This document shows, piece by piece, positions 22,312 through 33,086 of a DNA stretch of 64,000 nucleotides (its first letter is position 1; every line of letters begins with the position of its first letter). The notes beneath the pieces were generated by a model. That model had not been told where the DNA came from. It did no database searches and worked only from the letters and a program-made list of their open reading frames with translations. The translations under genes and the position numbers were made by a program. Location: NCBI RefSeq assembly GCF_000271665.2, contig NZ_CP010978.1:4184501-4248500 (forward strand). Reading direction: 5' to 3'. The DNA is from Pelosinus fermentans JBW45. Its GTDB lineage: Bacteria; Bacillota; Negativicutes; DSM-13327.

Positions 22312-24814
22312 CTCGTCCCTCCGCGTTCGCTCTTAATTGTTGATATAAATAAGATATACCCAATAATACAAAGCCAAAGACGAAATAAGCAATGATTTTT
22401 TTTAGAGAGTCCAAAAATATTAGATCAATAAGGAATAATTTTATCGTAGCAAACACGGATAAACCTAAACCAAATCGTCTCGTATAGATATAGTTTTTTC
22501 GGAAGCCATATACAAGAGAACCAAGGGCTGCTAAAAGACATACCAAGCTAGATAAAAAATGACCCCCGCCCAAATGAAACTGCTTCGTTAGTATAATCGT
22601 AACATTGCCAAGCAGGTATATAATGATCCCAAGCGGATAAATCTCTAGATTGATGTGTTGCCTTTTAATAATAGAAATAAGTAATTCTCGTACTACCACG
22701 AGCAGCAATAAGTTAAATATGATGAGTACTGTAATGGCACCATATTCAGCAGCACTAACTTTCTCAATATTTTTCATAACCGGAATAAATAAATTAATCA
22801 GAGTGCACAGCAAAATACCAAAGAGATAAAAAACGATACTAAACCCTTGAATGACTTTATTATAAAGTAGTGGAATGCGGCAAATAAAATATCCTAGAGT
22901 CATATTAATGATGGCCATCAATAATGTCTTATAAAAATCAAAATGGTAACCATGCGGCATCCAGGCATTATATATTTCTCCGCCAATATACAATAAGTAA
23001 ATCCATACATTGATGATGGTAAAATATTTAAAACTCATCGCAGTATCCCAGAACTTACCGTATTTGGCCATCCCCTCCTTCTGACTATCCCGCAAATACG
23101 CCGCCGTAACCAGGATGGTTCCTAAAGTAATTGCTGTAAACCGATATGTAAAATATTCCACATTGCCTAGTGGCAACATCCGCAGCCAATCTCCTAGGTA
23201 AAAAGCTCCCAAGCAAAGACCAAAGATTACCCAACCGGCTTTCTCCATCTTTTCTATTTGATATGCAAGGCTGTACACGATCAAAATTACACTTTCCACC
23301 AGCCACCCCATCGACATCCACTGAATGCCAAATTGGAATGGAATCATTAATACCGCAAAGGTCATGGCTGTTGCATAAAATAGCAAACAACCATTTTTTT
23401 CATTTGGGATTTTCCTGTCAATTAACTTACCTACTGTAATGTAAATAAGGCAAAAGGCAAGTGCCAGCACCCCTTGATAGTCCACTAAGCCTGCTTTGCC
23501 AAATAGACCATACAAAATTACACAACTGAGAAAGGTGTTAGCGCCCATCAACATGAGATCAACTCTTTTAATTGCCACTGCATATTTCAGCGGATAGGCA
23601 AGCTGCGTAATCAAATGAGTACTAAAAGTTAGCACCGTATATAACATAGCTACAAAAGCATTATCCGCAATAAACACTAGATATATTAGAGATGGAATAT
23701 GAAACAACATGCTCAGATAATTGAGAGCATCCCATTTTTTCCAAAACGATACTCCTAGTACCGACAAATTTAATAGCAATAAGTACCCCATCGCAATATA
23801 ACAAGCTTCCCCTCTAATTCCAAAAGACATTAGATAACTGAAAAAGGGAAGATATCCGCCAATCAGTCCTAGAGAACAAATTGTTTTAGACTGATATCGC
23901 ACTGCTAATACAACCGTTGTCAGCGTAATTAGTACCGACATAAATAGTCCGATATGAATGTCAATAATATGCAGCAAAAAGTAGCTGTAAAAAACAGCGC
24001 CATATAAAATAGATACACCGCCACCTAGTAACCCATTCCCCAATACATCTTTCCCTTTTCGATAGAACCATTCTCCACCTACTAAGAATAAACCGCCGAG
24101 CACGAAAAACGAAGCACCCCGCATATAGTCATTGAACCAGGTCGAATGCACATATTTTGCTGCAGCCCCTACCCCAAATAAAATTAAAATAATGCCTATC
24201 TTATTAATGCAATTTAAACCAATTTTCATTTCGGTTTCATTTTGTTTAATTCGCTTTTGAATAATCTCCTCTGATACACCCTCTGTAGCTAAAGCGTCAA
24301 ACTGCGTCTTAAATCCAGTAGTGAGCCCTACCGCAGCATCATTAAGTTCTTTCCGATGCTCACGAATTTTCTCGCCAAGTGCTTGAGACCATTGACTGAT
24401 TTCAGCTGCAAACATTTCTTTCTCATGCCCTAAGTTATCCATTGCCGTACTTCTTAACTGAGAAATTTCTTTTTCTGATTGGCGCTCAAAAGCCATGAGA
24501 CGATTCTCACAATCACCGACTGTATTTTTAAAATAGGTGTCTAATTTCTCTCGTGAAATCTTTAATATATCTAGTTTTTCATCTAAAATCTGTTCTTGCA
24601 GGCTAATTCTTAACCTTTCATTTTCCACCTTTATACTCTTATATTTAACTTCTAGCTGATCAAGTCGCCCCTTACACTCTATTAACTCCTTCTGCAACTC
24701 TTCATTTTGACTAATTAATCCGTCGGACTCATACTCTGCTAGCAACGTTTTATATTCCTCTAAAACGTTATCTTGATTTTGTTTGAGAATCAATAATTTT
24801 TCTTGAAAATTCAA
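22292..24814 (-). CDS. DUF2339-family polytopic membrane protein
   Basis: About 840 residues. The N-terminal 200 residues are coiled coil (EYKTLLAEYESDG, KELIECKGRLDQLEVKYKSI). The remainder has about 20 or more membrane helices, beginning with IGIILILFGVGAAAKYV. This is the DUF2339 layout. I favour the TTG start at 24814 (six bases after GAGAGGGGA). ATG 24820 in the same frame lies too close to that ribosome site, and a longer in-frame ATG exists at 24835. It forms an operon with the DUF3999 gene. No function is known. Confidence 0.82.
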   Translation of the reverse strand: MNFQEKLLILKQNQDNVLEEYKTLLAEYESDGLISQNEELQKELIECKGRLDQLEVKYKSIKVENERLRISLQEQILDEKLDILKISREKLDTYFKNTVGDCENRLMAFERQSEKEISQLRSTAMDNLGHEKEMFAAEISQWSQALGEKIREHRKELNDAAVGLTTGFKTQFDALATEGVSEEIIQKRIKQNETEMKIGLNCINKIGIILILFGVGAAAKYVHSTWFNDYMRGASFFVLGGLFLVGGEWFYRKGKDVLGNGLLGGGVSILYGAVFYSYFLLHIIDIHIGLFMSVLITLTTVVLAVRYQSKTICSLGLIGGYLPFFSYLMSFGIRGEACYIAMGYLLLLNLSVLGVSFWKKWDALNYLSMLFHIPSLIYLVFIADNAFVAMLYTVLTFSTHLITQLAYPLKYAVAIKRVDLMLMGANTFLSCVILYGLFGKAGLVDYQGVLALAFCLIYITVGKLIDRKIPNEKNGCLLFYATAMTFAVLMIPFQFGIQWMSMGWLVESVILIVYSLAYQIEKMEKAGWVIFGLCLGAFYLGDWLRMLPLGNVEYFTYRFTAITLGTILVTAAYLRDSQKEGMAKYGKFWDTAMSFKYFTIINVWIYLLYIGGEIYNAWMPHGYHFDFYKTLLMAIINMTLGYFICRIPLLYNKVIQGFSIVFYLFGILLCTLINLFIPVMKNIEKVSAAEYGAITVLIIFNLLLLVVVRELLISIIKRQHINLEIYPLGIIIYLLGNVTIILTKQFHLGGGHFLSSLVCLLAALGSLVYGFRKNYIYTRRFGLGLSVFATIKLFLIDLIFLDSLKKIIAYFVFGFVLLGISYLYQQLRANAEGRDDDRKM

Positions 24815-25078
24815 AGCCATTCCCCTCTCATACAACTATCACTAGAATCTCTCGGGGACGATTCCACCGATTCGATTCTGCCAGAAATTCATAAGTTATA
24901 AATTCCATAATGGATAAAAAATCCTGACCCCATTGCTTATTAACTCAGTAGAACCGTCCCCTCGATTACTTCCTTGCTCTACTCAAATGCTCTTTTATAG
25001 AATAAATGGTTTTCAAATTTATTACCTCTAGCAAAAGGTATAGATTCCCATATTTATTTAAAAATAGCAAAAAAAGAA

Positions 25079-25104
25079 CCGCCTCTCCCTGAAGGAGAAA
25101 ACGG
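25079..25104 (-). terminator. Terminator of the cdd-nupC-pdp operon
   Basis: CCG..CTCC (25079-25088) pairs with GGAG..CGG (25093-25104). Reading leftward on the minus strand, a T-rich tract TTCTTTTTTT follows. About 130 bp after the pdp stop. The rest of 24836-25235 holds no gene I can see, only a GTCCCC motif near 24957. Confidence 0.55.
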
Positions 25105-25235
25105 CAACGAGATTACGACCTGAACGAACGATGCCTTATAATGCACATGGATGGTTTGCACATCAAAATCGCATAGATGGCTCAGGCGAGTCAATCCAAT
25201 AGTTAAAACCTTCAAAATGTTAGCTAAAAAATAAT

Positions 25236-26537
25236 TTATGCCGTTATAATATCATGAATTAACTGCGGCACATCAGCTTTGTCTTCAATATATATGTTTT
25301 GATAGATTTTTTCTATGACCTCAGTTACCACTTCTTGATTCGCATGAATCGTTACCAATGACTCGTCTTTGCTGACTTTATCGCCAACTTTTTTATGCAG
25401 GACAAGACCAACCGCCAAATCAATTTCCGATTCTTTCGTTGCTCGTCCTGCTCCAAGTAGCATAGCCGCTGTTCCGATAGCATCGGCTACGATTCTGGCT
25501 ACTACTCCATCTTTTTTCGCGGGAACTTCAATGCGATAAGCTGCTTGTGGTAATTTTTCTGGATGATCAACCACCTCTGGATTGCCACCTTGGTTTATGA
25601 TAAACTCTTTGAACTTTGCCAAAGCTTTCCCATTTTTCATCACGTCTTGCAGCATTGCTTTTGCCTCTGCTAAAGAAGCGGATTTTCCTGCCAAATAGGA
25701 CATTTGACTACCTAATACTAGGCAGAGTTCTTCTAAATCTTTCGGACCTTTTCCCTGTAAGGTATCAATTGCTTCTTTGACCTCTAGCGCATTACCAATC
25801 GCAAAACCTAACGGTTGACTCATATCTGAAATCACTGCCATCGTTTTCCGACCAACATTATTGCCAATTCGTACCATGGCCTGTGCTAACTCTTTCGCAT
25901 CTTCCTCAGTTTTCATAAAAGCACCAGCGCCAGTTTTGACATCCAAAACAATAGCATCTGCGCCTGCTGCGATCTTTTTACTCATAATCGAACTAGCAAT
26001 CAAAGGAATGGAATTGACGGTAGCCGTCACATCACGCAAAGCATACAGCTTTTTATCGGCTGGCGTTAAATTACCACTCTGTCCGATAATGGCAATTTTA
26101 TGACGATTTACCAAGTTGATAAATTCCTCTTTCTCAATCTCCACATGAAAACCAGCAATCGATTCTAATTTATCAATCGTACCACCCGTATGACCAAGTC
26201 CCCGTCCCGACATCTTAGCCACAGGAACGCCGACAGCCGCCACGAGCGGTGCAAGCACCAAAGTAGTCGTATCACCTACACCGCCAGTAGAATGCTTGTC
26301 AACCTTGATTCCTTCAATCGCTGACAAATCAATCGTATCACCAGACTCAACCATTGCCATTGTTAAATCAGCACGTTCTCTCTCGGTCATATCTTGAAAA
26401 AAGATTGCCATTGCCAAAGCACTCACTTGGTAATCAGGAATCGTACCTTTTGTATAACCTTCAATAATAAAGTAAATTTCAGCTGTTGTTAGCTCTTTTC
26501 CATCCCGTTTTTTTTCAATCAAATCTACCATTCTCAC
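25236..26537 (-). CDS. pdp: Pyrimidine-nucleoside phosphorylase
   Basis: 433 residues. It starts at GTG 26537, which gives [16 protein letters not shown] as in Bacillus Pdp, with GGGGAGAG seven bases upstream. Signature: [20 protein letters not shown], then [18 protein letters not shown], covering the phosphate and nucleoside sites of the thymidine/pyrimidine phosphorylase family. It cleaves uridine, deoxyuridine and thymidine with phosphate to give the base and (deoxy)ribose-1-phosphate. It is the third gene after cdd and nupC, forming a pyrimidine salvage operon. Confidence 0.95.
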   Translation of the reverse strand: MRMVDLIEKKRDGKELTTAEIYFIIEGYTKGTIPDYQVSALAMAIFFQDMTERERADLTMAMVESGDTIDLSAIEGIKVDKHSTGGVGDTTTLVLAPLVAAVGVPVAKMSGRGLGHTGGTIDKLESIAGFHVEIEKEEFINLVNRHKIAIIGQSGNLTPADKKLYALRDVTATVNSIPLIASSIMSKKIAAGADAIVLDVKTGAGAFMKTEEDAKELAQAMVRIGNNVGRKTMAVISDMSQPLGFAIGNALEVKEAIDTLQGKGPKDLEELCLVLGSQMSYLAGKSASLAEAKAMLQDVMKNGKALAKFKEFIINQGGNPEVVDHPEKLPQAAYRIEVPAKKDGVVARIVADAIGTAAMLLGAGRATKESEIDLAVGLVLHKKVGDKVSKDESLVTIHANQEVVTEVIEKIYQNIYIEDKADVPQLIHDIITA

Positions 26538-26635
26538 AGAAATTCTCTCCCCTCGAATTAGCGTAACTCATGCACACGTTTAAACGTCATAGTTTCATAT
26601 CTCATTATCTTCAACCGTCTTTTTATTCTATTATA

Positions 26636-27814
26636 CTAGAAAAAGAAGCCAGAGACAGTAGCTGATAGAAGACTAACCAGACTTGCTCCATAAATAAGCT
26701 TTAAGCCAAAGCGAGCAACGATGTCCCCTTGCTTTTCTTGTAAGGCTTTTACCGCCCCAGCTATAATGCCTACCGAGGAAAAATTGGCAAACGATACGAG
26801 AAAAACAGAAACGATACTGACAGTTCGCGCTGAAAGCTCTGTACTTTTTCCCAGATCCAACATCGCAACAAATTCATTAGCTACCAATTTCGTTGCCATA
26901 ATACTACCTGCACCCACTGTTTCCTGCATCGGTATCCCCATTACAAACGCAAGCGGAGCAAAAACAAATCCTAACATTTGCTGAAAGGTAATTCCGAAAA
27001 CTGATGCAAAAATCCCGTTTACCATGCCAATTAACGCTACGAACCCAATCAACATGGCTCCTACAATAACTGCCACTCGAAAGCCATCCATAATATATTC
27101 ACCCAGCATCTCAAAAAAGGATTGCTTCGTTTCTACCTCCACTTCCAAACTATCCTCCTGCGCTGTTACTTCATAGGGATTGATAATGGATGCAATAATA
27201 AAGCCCCCGAATAGATTGAGCACCAATGCAACCACAACACACTTAGGTTCAATCATTTTCATGTATGCTCCAACAATCGACATAGACACAGTAGACATTG
27301 CTGAAGCACACAACGTATATAAGCGATGCTCAGGCAATAATCCAATCTGCTTTTTGACCGAAATAAATACTTCAGATTGTCCTAAAATTGCCGATGCCAC
27401 TGCATTATAAGATTCCAATTTTCCCATGCCATTAACCTTACTTAAAACAATCCCAATATATTTTATGACAAAAGGTAAAATTTTAGTATATTGTAAAATG
27501 CCAATTAACGCAGAAATAAAAACAATCGGCATTAAAACACTAAAGAAAAATGCTACTTGCTCACCTTTCGCAAGTCCACCGAAAACAAAACCAATACCTT
27601 CCATAGCAAAAGAAATTAAAATTGAAAAAATAGCGGCAAAACCACCGATAAAGAATTCTCCAATCTCGGTATTAATTAACACAAAAGCCAATAAAAATTG
27701 TAAAACTAACATGATAAAAATAGACTGATAGCGAATTTGTTTTTTACTACTACTTGCAGCATACGCAAGCAAAAACACCACGAGTAAACCTACTATTGCT
27801 AATAAATAATTCAT
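26636..27814 (-). CDS. nupC: Concentrative nucleoside transporter (NupC/CNT family)
   Basis: 392 residues with ten or so membrane helices. CNT signatures are GQSEVFISVKKQIG, EPKCVVVALVLN, GIPMQETVGAGSIMATKLVANEFVA and SFANFSSVGIIAGAVKAL. It imports nucleosides by proton or sodium symport across the inner membrane. The start has GGGGATATC upstream of ATG 27814, 17 bp after the cdd stop, so it is co-transcribed with cdd. 98 bp separate it from pdp downstream. Confidence 0.95.
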   Translation of the reverse strand: MNYLLAIVGLLVVFLLAYAASSSKKQIRYQSIFIMLVLQFLLAFVLINTEIGEFFIGGFAAIFSILISFAMEGIGFVFGGLAKGEQVAFFFSVLMPIVFISALIGILQYTKILPFVIKYIGIVLSKVNGMGKLESYNAVASAILGQSEVFISVKKQIGLLPEHRLYTLCASAMSTVSMSIVGAYMKMIEPKCVVVALVLNLFGGFIIASIINPYEVTAQEDSLEVEVETKQSFFEMLGEYIMDGFRVAVIVGAMLIGFVALIGMVNGIFASVFGITFQQMLGFVFAPLAFVMGIPMQETVGAGSIMATKLVANEFVAMLDLGKSTELSARTVSIVSVFLVSFANFSSVGIIAGAVKALQEKQGDIVARFGLKLIYGASLVSLLSATVSGFFF

Positions 27815-27831
27815 GATATCCCCTTTAGTTA

Positions 27832-28230
27832 TTATTTTTTATCCATGTCACTTGACTTAAATGAACCGGGTAATAGTTGTTCCATCGTCCATACTTCTAT
27901 ATCACCATGTAAATTAGCCAAATAAATTTTGGTATCCCTTGTACAAAACTCAGACAATACTTGCCGACAAGCACCACAAGGCGAAACGGGATCTTCTGTA
28001 TCGGCAATCACGGCTAACGCTTCAATTTTATGCTCGCCTTCGGAAATTGCTTTAAAAATTGCTGTACGTTCTGCACAATTGGTCAATCCAAAAGATGCAT
28101 TCTCAACATTACAGCCACGATATATCTTCTGACTATCACCAACTACCGCCGCGCCTACCTTAAAATGTGAAAATGGTACATAAGCATACTCTCGCGCTTC
28201 TCTCGCCGCTTGAACTAATTTTTCTTTCAT
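27832..28230 (-). CDS. cdd: Cytidine deaminase
   Basis: 132 residues from ATG 28230, chosen for AGGAGG nine bases upstream. Zinc and catalytic motifs are NCAERTA (Cys, Glu general acid) and PCGACRQVLSEF (two zinc cysteines). YVPFSHFKVGAAV is the substrate region. It hydrolyses cytidine and deoxycytidine to uridine and deoxyuridine, feeding Pdp. First gene of the cdd-nupC-pdp operon. Confidence 0.95.
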   Translation of the reverse strand: MKEKLVQAAREAREYAYVPFSHFKVGAAVVGDSQKIYRGCNVENASFGLTNCAERTAIFKAISEGEHKIEALAVIADTEDPVSPCGACRQVLSEFCTRDTKIYLANLHGDIEVWTMEQLLPGSFKSSDMDKK

Positions 28231-28396
28231 GCTAGCTAACCTCCTATAAATCATTTTTTCTTATATTGCTTATTATTTTTTATAACAAGCACTTTTTAAT
28301 ATTCACTTGATACCGTTTCACCCTGCATTGACTTCACGCCAGAACTAGTACCAATACTTTTATTTTTAGTTTTGTAAAATGTAAAATTACTGCTAA

Positions 28397-29086
28397 CTAT
28401 TTAAAATTCTGAATTTCAAGAAGCAAATTAGCATACTGACCTTTACTAATATAAATTTTTCCGCTTCTCACAAAAACCAATCCGGCACTGTTCAGTTTAT
28501 CAACACATCTATTAATCGTTTTTACACTTACCCCTATTTCATCCGCAATCTGTTGTCGTTTTTTATCAATGAGCAATACATCGATATTCCCTTGGTTTTC
28601 TTGATAATATTTGATAATATAAGTCTGGATTTTGCGTATGCCTGACAAGAAATTAGCGGTTCCCGTTTTACTTGCCGTAGAATACATTTTCTTAGCAAGA
28701 ATTTGGGATATTTTCAACAAAACTGCATGATCGCACGCAATCCATTTAGCAAAGTCTTTAGCAGTAATCATCAGTACCTTGCAATTATTAACAGTTTCAA
28801 CCGTACTAACGTATTCCATTTCACCGGCTAAAATCTCCAGTTCACTAACAAAACTAATAGGTCGTATTCGCTCAAAGATATAAATCCGCCCATTTTCAAA
28901 TTCATTAATGACCTTCAATTCACCGCCAATAAGAATATAGGCATATTCTACCTTTTCCCCCTTTTTTAACAAAGTTTCCCCGGCAGGTATTTTTTTCAAA
29001 GAAACTTTTGCCCTTATCTTTTCTGGCATTCCGATTAGCAATTCTTTCAATTGAGGCTCACTAAATAAAAAATCATCAAACTGCAT
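28397..29086 (-). CDS. Crp/Fnr-family transcriptional regulator
   Basis: 229 residues from ATG 29086 (GTGAGGTTA ribosome site). A cyclic-nucleotide-binding-like beta roll (KKIPAGETLLKKGEKVEYAY, GGELKVI) precedes a C-terminal HTH_Crp helix (RQQIADEIGVSVKTINRCVD). It lacks the N-terminal cysteine cluster of FNR, so it is not an iron-sulfur sensor of that type. The sensor-domain ligand is unknown. It is transcribed alone, 166 bp upstream of cdd on the same strand, so the pyrimidine operon is a possible but unproven target. Confidence 0.88.
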   Translation of the reverse strand: MQFDDFLFSEPQLKELLIGMPEKIRAKVSLKKIPAGETLLKKGEKVEYAYILIGGELKVINEFENGRIYIFERIRPISFVSELEILAGEMEYVSTVETVNNCKVLMITAKDFAKWIACDHAVLLKISQILAKKMYSTASKTGTANFLSGIRKIQTYIIKYYQENQGNIDVLLIDKKRQQIADEIGVSVKTINRCVDKLNSAGLVFVRSGKIYISKGQYANLLLEIQNFK

Positions 29087-29356
29087 GATTAACCTCACAA
29101 CTTTCAAATTATATCTTTACACTCGCAGAATTATGAAAAATAGTTTTCTTTTTTAAATAGGATATTTTTTCTATTTAAAACTTGGCTCACCATCATTCTA
29201 ATTGTTCTAATAATCTTTTAAAAGGTCATATGTCCTTTTTCTGAAATTTTAGCATACTTAAATTCTCATAACATGTAAATATTTACTTTGATATAAACTT
29301 CTTTCTACCACAGCATTTTCATGTATAAATCACCTGCAAGATTAGATAACAAAAAA

Positions 29357-29379
29357 ACGCCCTGCTCGACACAGGACGT
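29357..29379 (-). terminator. Terminator of the cysteine desulfidase gene
   Basis: ACGCCCTG (29357-29364) pairs with CAGGACGT (29372-29379) with one mismatch, and a seven-T run follows on the minus strand (plus 29351-29357). It lies 60 bp after the stop at 29439. The rest of 29108-29438 shows no gene. Confidence 0.75.
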
Positions 29380-29438
29380 TTCGGTTTCTTTTGGCGTTTC
29401 ACTTACTTATTAGATAAGCTTCACCAACGCTCAACTTA

Positions 29439-30749
29439 CTATTTCTTTTTCAACATAATTTGTAAAATCTGTTCATCCGTTTGACTCATGCCTTGGCAGG
29501 CTAATTCGCCTAAGTTTGCAATGGATTGATCTACATCATTGGCAACAATTCCTTCATATTCTGTAACCCGTATGCCTTCGAGTGCCATTAGTACAGCCTT
29601 ATAAGCAGCTGTAGCTGACGTAGATACTTTCATGGCACAGCTATTGGAAGCGCCATCACAAATGATTCCGGCTACATCACCGATCATATTTGAAATAGCC
29701 ATACTGACGGTCTCAAAATCACCTTTCAATAACCAAGACATTCCGGCGGCAGCTCCCATAGATGCTGTAGTTACGGCGCACAGTGCCGATAATTTAGGAA
29801 GTTTGTCATGAATATAAATCGCCATCATATGGGATAACATTAATGCTCTTATCAGCGTTTCTTCATCGGCTTTTATATGCTGGGCGACTACTATGATAGG
29901 CATTGTTGCGGCTATGCCTTGATTACCAGAACCGGAATTAGTCATTGCCGGCAGGGTTGCCCCCCCCATCCGAGCATCTGAGGCAGCGGCAGTACGCATT
30001 AATATCTGAGTGAACAGACTGTCAGATAACAAGCCTTGATATATCTGACGATTCATGGTTGCACCAATATGCAGCCCGTATTGTCCATCCATACCTACTT
30101 TCGACAGTGACTCATTCAGGGTGGCGGCTTCACGGATAAAGCTAATCATTTCCAACGGTGCTTCTACTGCAAAATTATATACATCACTAGCTCGAACACC
30201 AATTAAAGAGTATTTATCCATGTCAACTGCTATCGTATTTTGTGGCTCATTTTGAAATACGATCTTACCATTTTCCTCAATAAGCACTACGTTGGTATGG
30301 GCATCAGCAATGCAAACCCGTACCCAATCCTCGCCGTGGATAACCCGTGCTTCTGAATAGAGAATATTAGGTACATGTGCAATGGAAAGTTGAACACGAT
30401 CTTCTGCAATCATACGTTTACCAGTCACAATCTGTTCAGGCGTTAGTTTTTTCAGAACCTCCAGCTTGCCTTCAGGATCGCCACCAAGAGCACCGACGGC
30501 AGCAGCAATTAAGAGTCCTGTGGTGCCAGTTCCCGGCACAGCAACTCCCATGCCATTTTTCATCAAATTTGCTGAGACCTTAGCTTCGATTCTTTCCACC
30601 GGTTTTGCCAGTCTCTGTGCGGCAATGGCTGCCGCCAACGCTAATGAAATTGGCTCTGTGCACCCTAAAGCAGGTACGACCTCTTTTTTTACCGCTTTGA
30701 TAAACTCCAACCACAAGGGATTGACTGTTACAGACGATAGTTCCTTCAT
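29439..30749 (-). CDS. cyuA: L-cysteine desulfidase (UPF0597/CyuA family)
   Basis: 436 residues from ATG 30749 (GAGAGGAAG upstream). Family motifs are [51 protein letters not shown] and [20 protein letters not shown]. The conserved Cys in GCTEP and in the last motif are those that ligate a [4Fe-4S] cluster in archaeal CyuA-type desulfidases. The enzyme converts L-cysteine to pyruvate, sulfide and ammonia in the cytoplasm. A sigma-54 promoter lies at 30844-30859, and the gene behind it encodes a sigma-54 activator, so induction by that activator is likely. Confidence 0.85.
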   Translation of the reverse strand: MKELSSVTVNPLWLEFIKAVKKEVVPALGCTEPISLALAAAIAAQRLAKPVERIEAKVSANLMKNGMGVAVPGTGTTGLLIAAAVGALGGDPEGKLEVLKKLTPEQIVTGKRMIAEDRVQLSIAHVPNILYSEARVIHGEDWVRVCIADAHTNVVLIEENGKIVFQNEPQNTIAVDMDKYSLIGVRASDVYNFAVEAPLEMISFIREAATLNESLSKVGMDGQYGLHIGATMNRQIYQGLLSDSLFTQILMRTAAASDARMGGATLPAMTNSGSGNQGIAATMPIIVVAQHIKADEETLIRALMLSHMMAIYIHDKLPKLSALCAVTTASMGAAAGMSWLLKGDFETVSMAISNMIGDVAGIICDGASNSCAMKVSTSATAAYKAVLMALEGIRVTEYEGIVANDVDQSIANLGELACQGMSQTDEQILQIMLKKK

Positions 30750-30843
30750 ATTAATCTTCCTCTCATTTTCATAAAATAGATTAGTCACCAGTGCAAGAAT
30801 GCCAATCCCTATCCAAATAAATGATCCGCTATCTAATTATTAT

Positions 30844-30859
30844 TGCAAAAAGCATGCCA
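30844..30859 (-). promoter_or_regulatory. Sigma-54 promoter of the cysteine desulfidase gene
   Basis: On the minus strand TGGCATGCTTTTTGCA, an exact fit to TGGCAYG-N4-TTGCA (-24 GG and -12 GC correctly spaced). The -12 end lies about 95 bp ahead of ATG 30749. The adjacent upstream gene encodes a sigma-54-dependent activator. Confidence 0.8.
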
Positions 30860-30864
30860 AAAAT

Positions 30865-30887
30865 AATCCCCCGAAAATCGGGGGATT
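30865..30887 (-). terminator. Terminator of the sigma-54 activator gene
   Basis: AATCCCCCGA (30865-30874) pairs with TCGGGGGATT (30878-30887), followed on the minus strand by ATTTTT. It insulates the regulator gene from the sigma-54 promoter five bases further on. Confidence 0.8.
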
Positions 30888-30948
30888 CATTCTAATTTTT
30901 CTCACTATTAAACGAGAAACACTGACAAATAATTGCGAAATTTCTCAA

Positions 30949-32679
30949 TTATTGCAAAGCATACTTCTTCATTTTGCGGTATAACGTTGCTAAACTGATT
31001 TCCAACGCAGCAGCCGCTTTTTTTTTGCCTTCCACATCTGAACCAAACTCGGCCAGTAAACTAACTAGGCGCTGACGTTCAGGCATATTTTTCATATGGC
31101 CGACTAAGCGATCTGGTAAGTCCCGTACGCTAACCAAAGGCTCTTTTGCTTTTACTACTGCACATTCTACTGCATTTTCTAACTCGCGCACATTACCTAT
31201 CCAATCATGGTTCTGCAGACAGTACAATGCTTCTGATTCAAAATCCTTGAGATTCTTATCGTAAGATGCAGCCAATCGTTGCAAGAAATTTCGCGCTAGT
31301 AGTAAAATATCTTCGACCCGGTGGCGCAATGGTGGTAATACGAGGTTGATTACATTCAAACGATAATATAAATCTTCTCTAAATAATCCTTCTTTAATCC
31401 GCTCAGCCAAATCCCGATTGGATGCTGCCAGTATCCTAACATCAATTGGATTACCCTGAATGCCACCAACAGGCTCCACAATACGATCTTGGATAACCCG
31501 TAGCACTTTCACTTGCAGTGACAGTGGCATATCGCCAATTTCATCCAAAAATAATGTTCCACCATGGGCCATCTGGAATTTTCCTGACTTGCCCCCCCGT
31601 TTAGCACCCGTAAAAGCCCCTTCTTCATAACCAAACAATTCACTTTCCATCAAGGATTCCGGAATAGCTGCACAATTTATTGCGACAAAAGGACCTTCCC
31701 TACGTGCGCTGGCAAAATGAATGGCTTTAGCTAACACCTCTTTACCCGTACCGCTTTCCCCACCAATCAAAATGGTAGCTGACCCTGCAGCTGCTTGCTT
31801 TGCTTCTTCTAAAATCTGCAGGAAAAGAGGATTTTTTCCTATTAAGTCAGAAAAACTTACCGGAGCTACTCGATGGGATCGGCCTATCTGTCCGCCTACC
31901 GTTCTGAAACTAGCAACAACCCCTTGAATGACATCACTATCTACTATTGGCTTAGCACTGATAAAATAATGGTGCTGATGGCCGTGTTGCCATAACTTCA
32001 CTTCCTTGTCGACAAATTGACTACCGTCTCTAAGAGATTCTTCTAACGGTGTTCCAGGAAATATTTCGTTAATGTGAAAACCGAGAACATCGCTAGTTTT
32101 GACTTTTAACAATTTTTCCGCTGCAAAATTCAAATTGCTGATTCTGGCTTGCTGATCAATGGCAATGATTCCTTCTGTAACAAAGTTAAGTACTATTTGT
32201 AGCTGCTTTTTTAGCGCTATCGTCCGTTGCATAGCCTCAACTTCAAGTACTTTGGCTGCTACCAATTCAGCCATCTTTCGCATAAAGGCCAATAAGTTTG
32301 GTCCCTTATGAACAAGTTCTTGCTGCTGCTCTTGCGAAAACGCTACCAGGCCAATTACGCCGATGGTATCCTGACCTAAACGAATGGGACAGCATAATTG
32401 GGCCAGTTCTGTACAAATGGACTTTCTTCCGCAATTTTCGCAAGCATTACTTGTACTTACATCCTTAATCAAATATTCATCGCCGCGACGTAACACCCGG
32501 CTGTAGATAGAATTACTACTCAAAGATTGACCGATAGTCTGTTGATGACATCCGGTTCCGGCTATGCGCACCAAAGTTTCATCAGCAATTGTCACATCCA
32601 TACTCAGCGCGCTGGATATGGCTTCGGCGATTTGCTGCGTTGCTGTCTGAATTTTTTGCAATCTGGTCATGTCTTTCAT
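30949..32679 (-). CDS. Sigma-54-dependent activator with cysteine-rich sensor and PAS domain
   Basis: 576 residues. The N-terminal sensor (about 1-150) contains the cysteine cluster CENCGRKSICTELAQLCCPI near residue 60. A PAS domain follows (about 170-265), then the AAA+ sigma-54 interaction domain with Walker A GGESGTGKE, GAFTGAKRGG (sigma-54 contact loop), Walker B GGTLFLDEIGDM and RVVQD-like region. A C-terminal Fis helix ends KKKAAAALEISLATLYRKMK. GAGGTGAG precedes ATG 32679. It sits just upstream of the sigma-54 promoter for the cysteine desulfidase gene. The cysteine cluster may sense cysteine, sulfide or redox state; that is inference. Confidence 0.9.
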   Translation of the reverse strand: MKDMTRLQKIQTATQQIAEAISSALSMDVTIADETLVRIAGTGCHQQTIGQSLSSNSIYSRVLRRGDEYLIKDVSTSNACENCGRKSICTELAQLCCPIRLGQDTIGVIGLVAFSQEQQQELVHKGPNLLAFMRKMAELVAAKVLEVEAMQRTIALKKQLQIVLNFVTEGIIAIDQQARISNLNFAAEKLLKVKTSDVLGFHINEIFPGTPLEESLRDGSQFVDKEVKLWQHGHQHHYFISAKPIVDSDVIQGVVASFRTVGGQIGRSHRVAPVSFSDLIGKNPLFLQILEEAKQAAAGSATILIGGESGTGKEVLAKAIHFASARREGPFVAINCAAIPESLMESELFGYEEGAFTGAKRGGKSGKFQMAHGGTLFLDEIGDMPLSLQVKVLRVIQDRIVEPVGGIQGNPIDVRILAASNRDLAERIKEGLFREDLYYRLNVINLVLPPLRHRVEDILLLARNFLQRLAASYDKNLKDFESEALYCLQNHDWIGNVRELENAVECAVVKAKEPLVSVRDLPDRLVGHMKNMPERQRLVSLLAEFGSDVEGKKKAAAALEISLATLYRKMKKYALQ

Positions 32680-33086
32680 CTCACCTCACCTGTTCATTCT
32701 ATCAAAAAGTACAAAATACAACATCGGCAAGTGTCCTATGTATATTTTGGCTGCCGTTTTATGTATTTTTACTTGCCAAAAACAAGGGCCAACATTTTGT
32801 AATTACTCACATACTCAATCACTTATATTCAACGAATAATTTTACTGGGCTCATCAGTATGTAATAACACTTTTAATTTTTTCAAAATATCCTCCTAATC
32901 ATTCTACTTTATATTCATTCTATCATAAAGATCAATATGGGAATATGCGTAGTTTTTATCCAGGACCAATGCTATTGAAAGAACATAAAAATTAATAAAT
33001 TGACGCTAAAATAGCCCACCTCTTGGAATTCCAGTATATAATAAAATCATATTCTACCTTACTTATATAAAGGAGTTGCATTTTTT

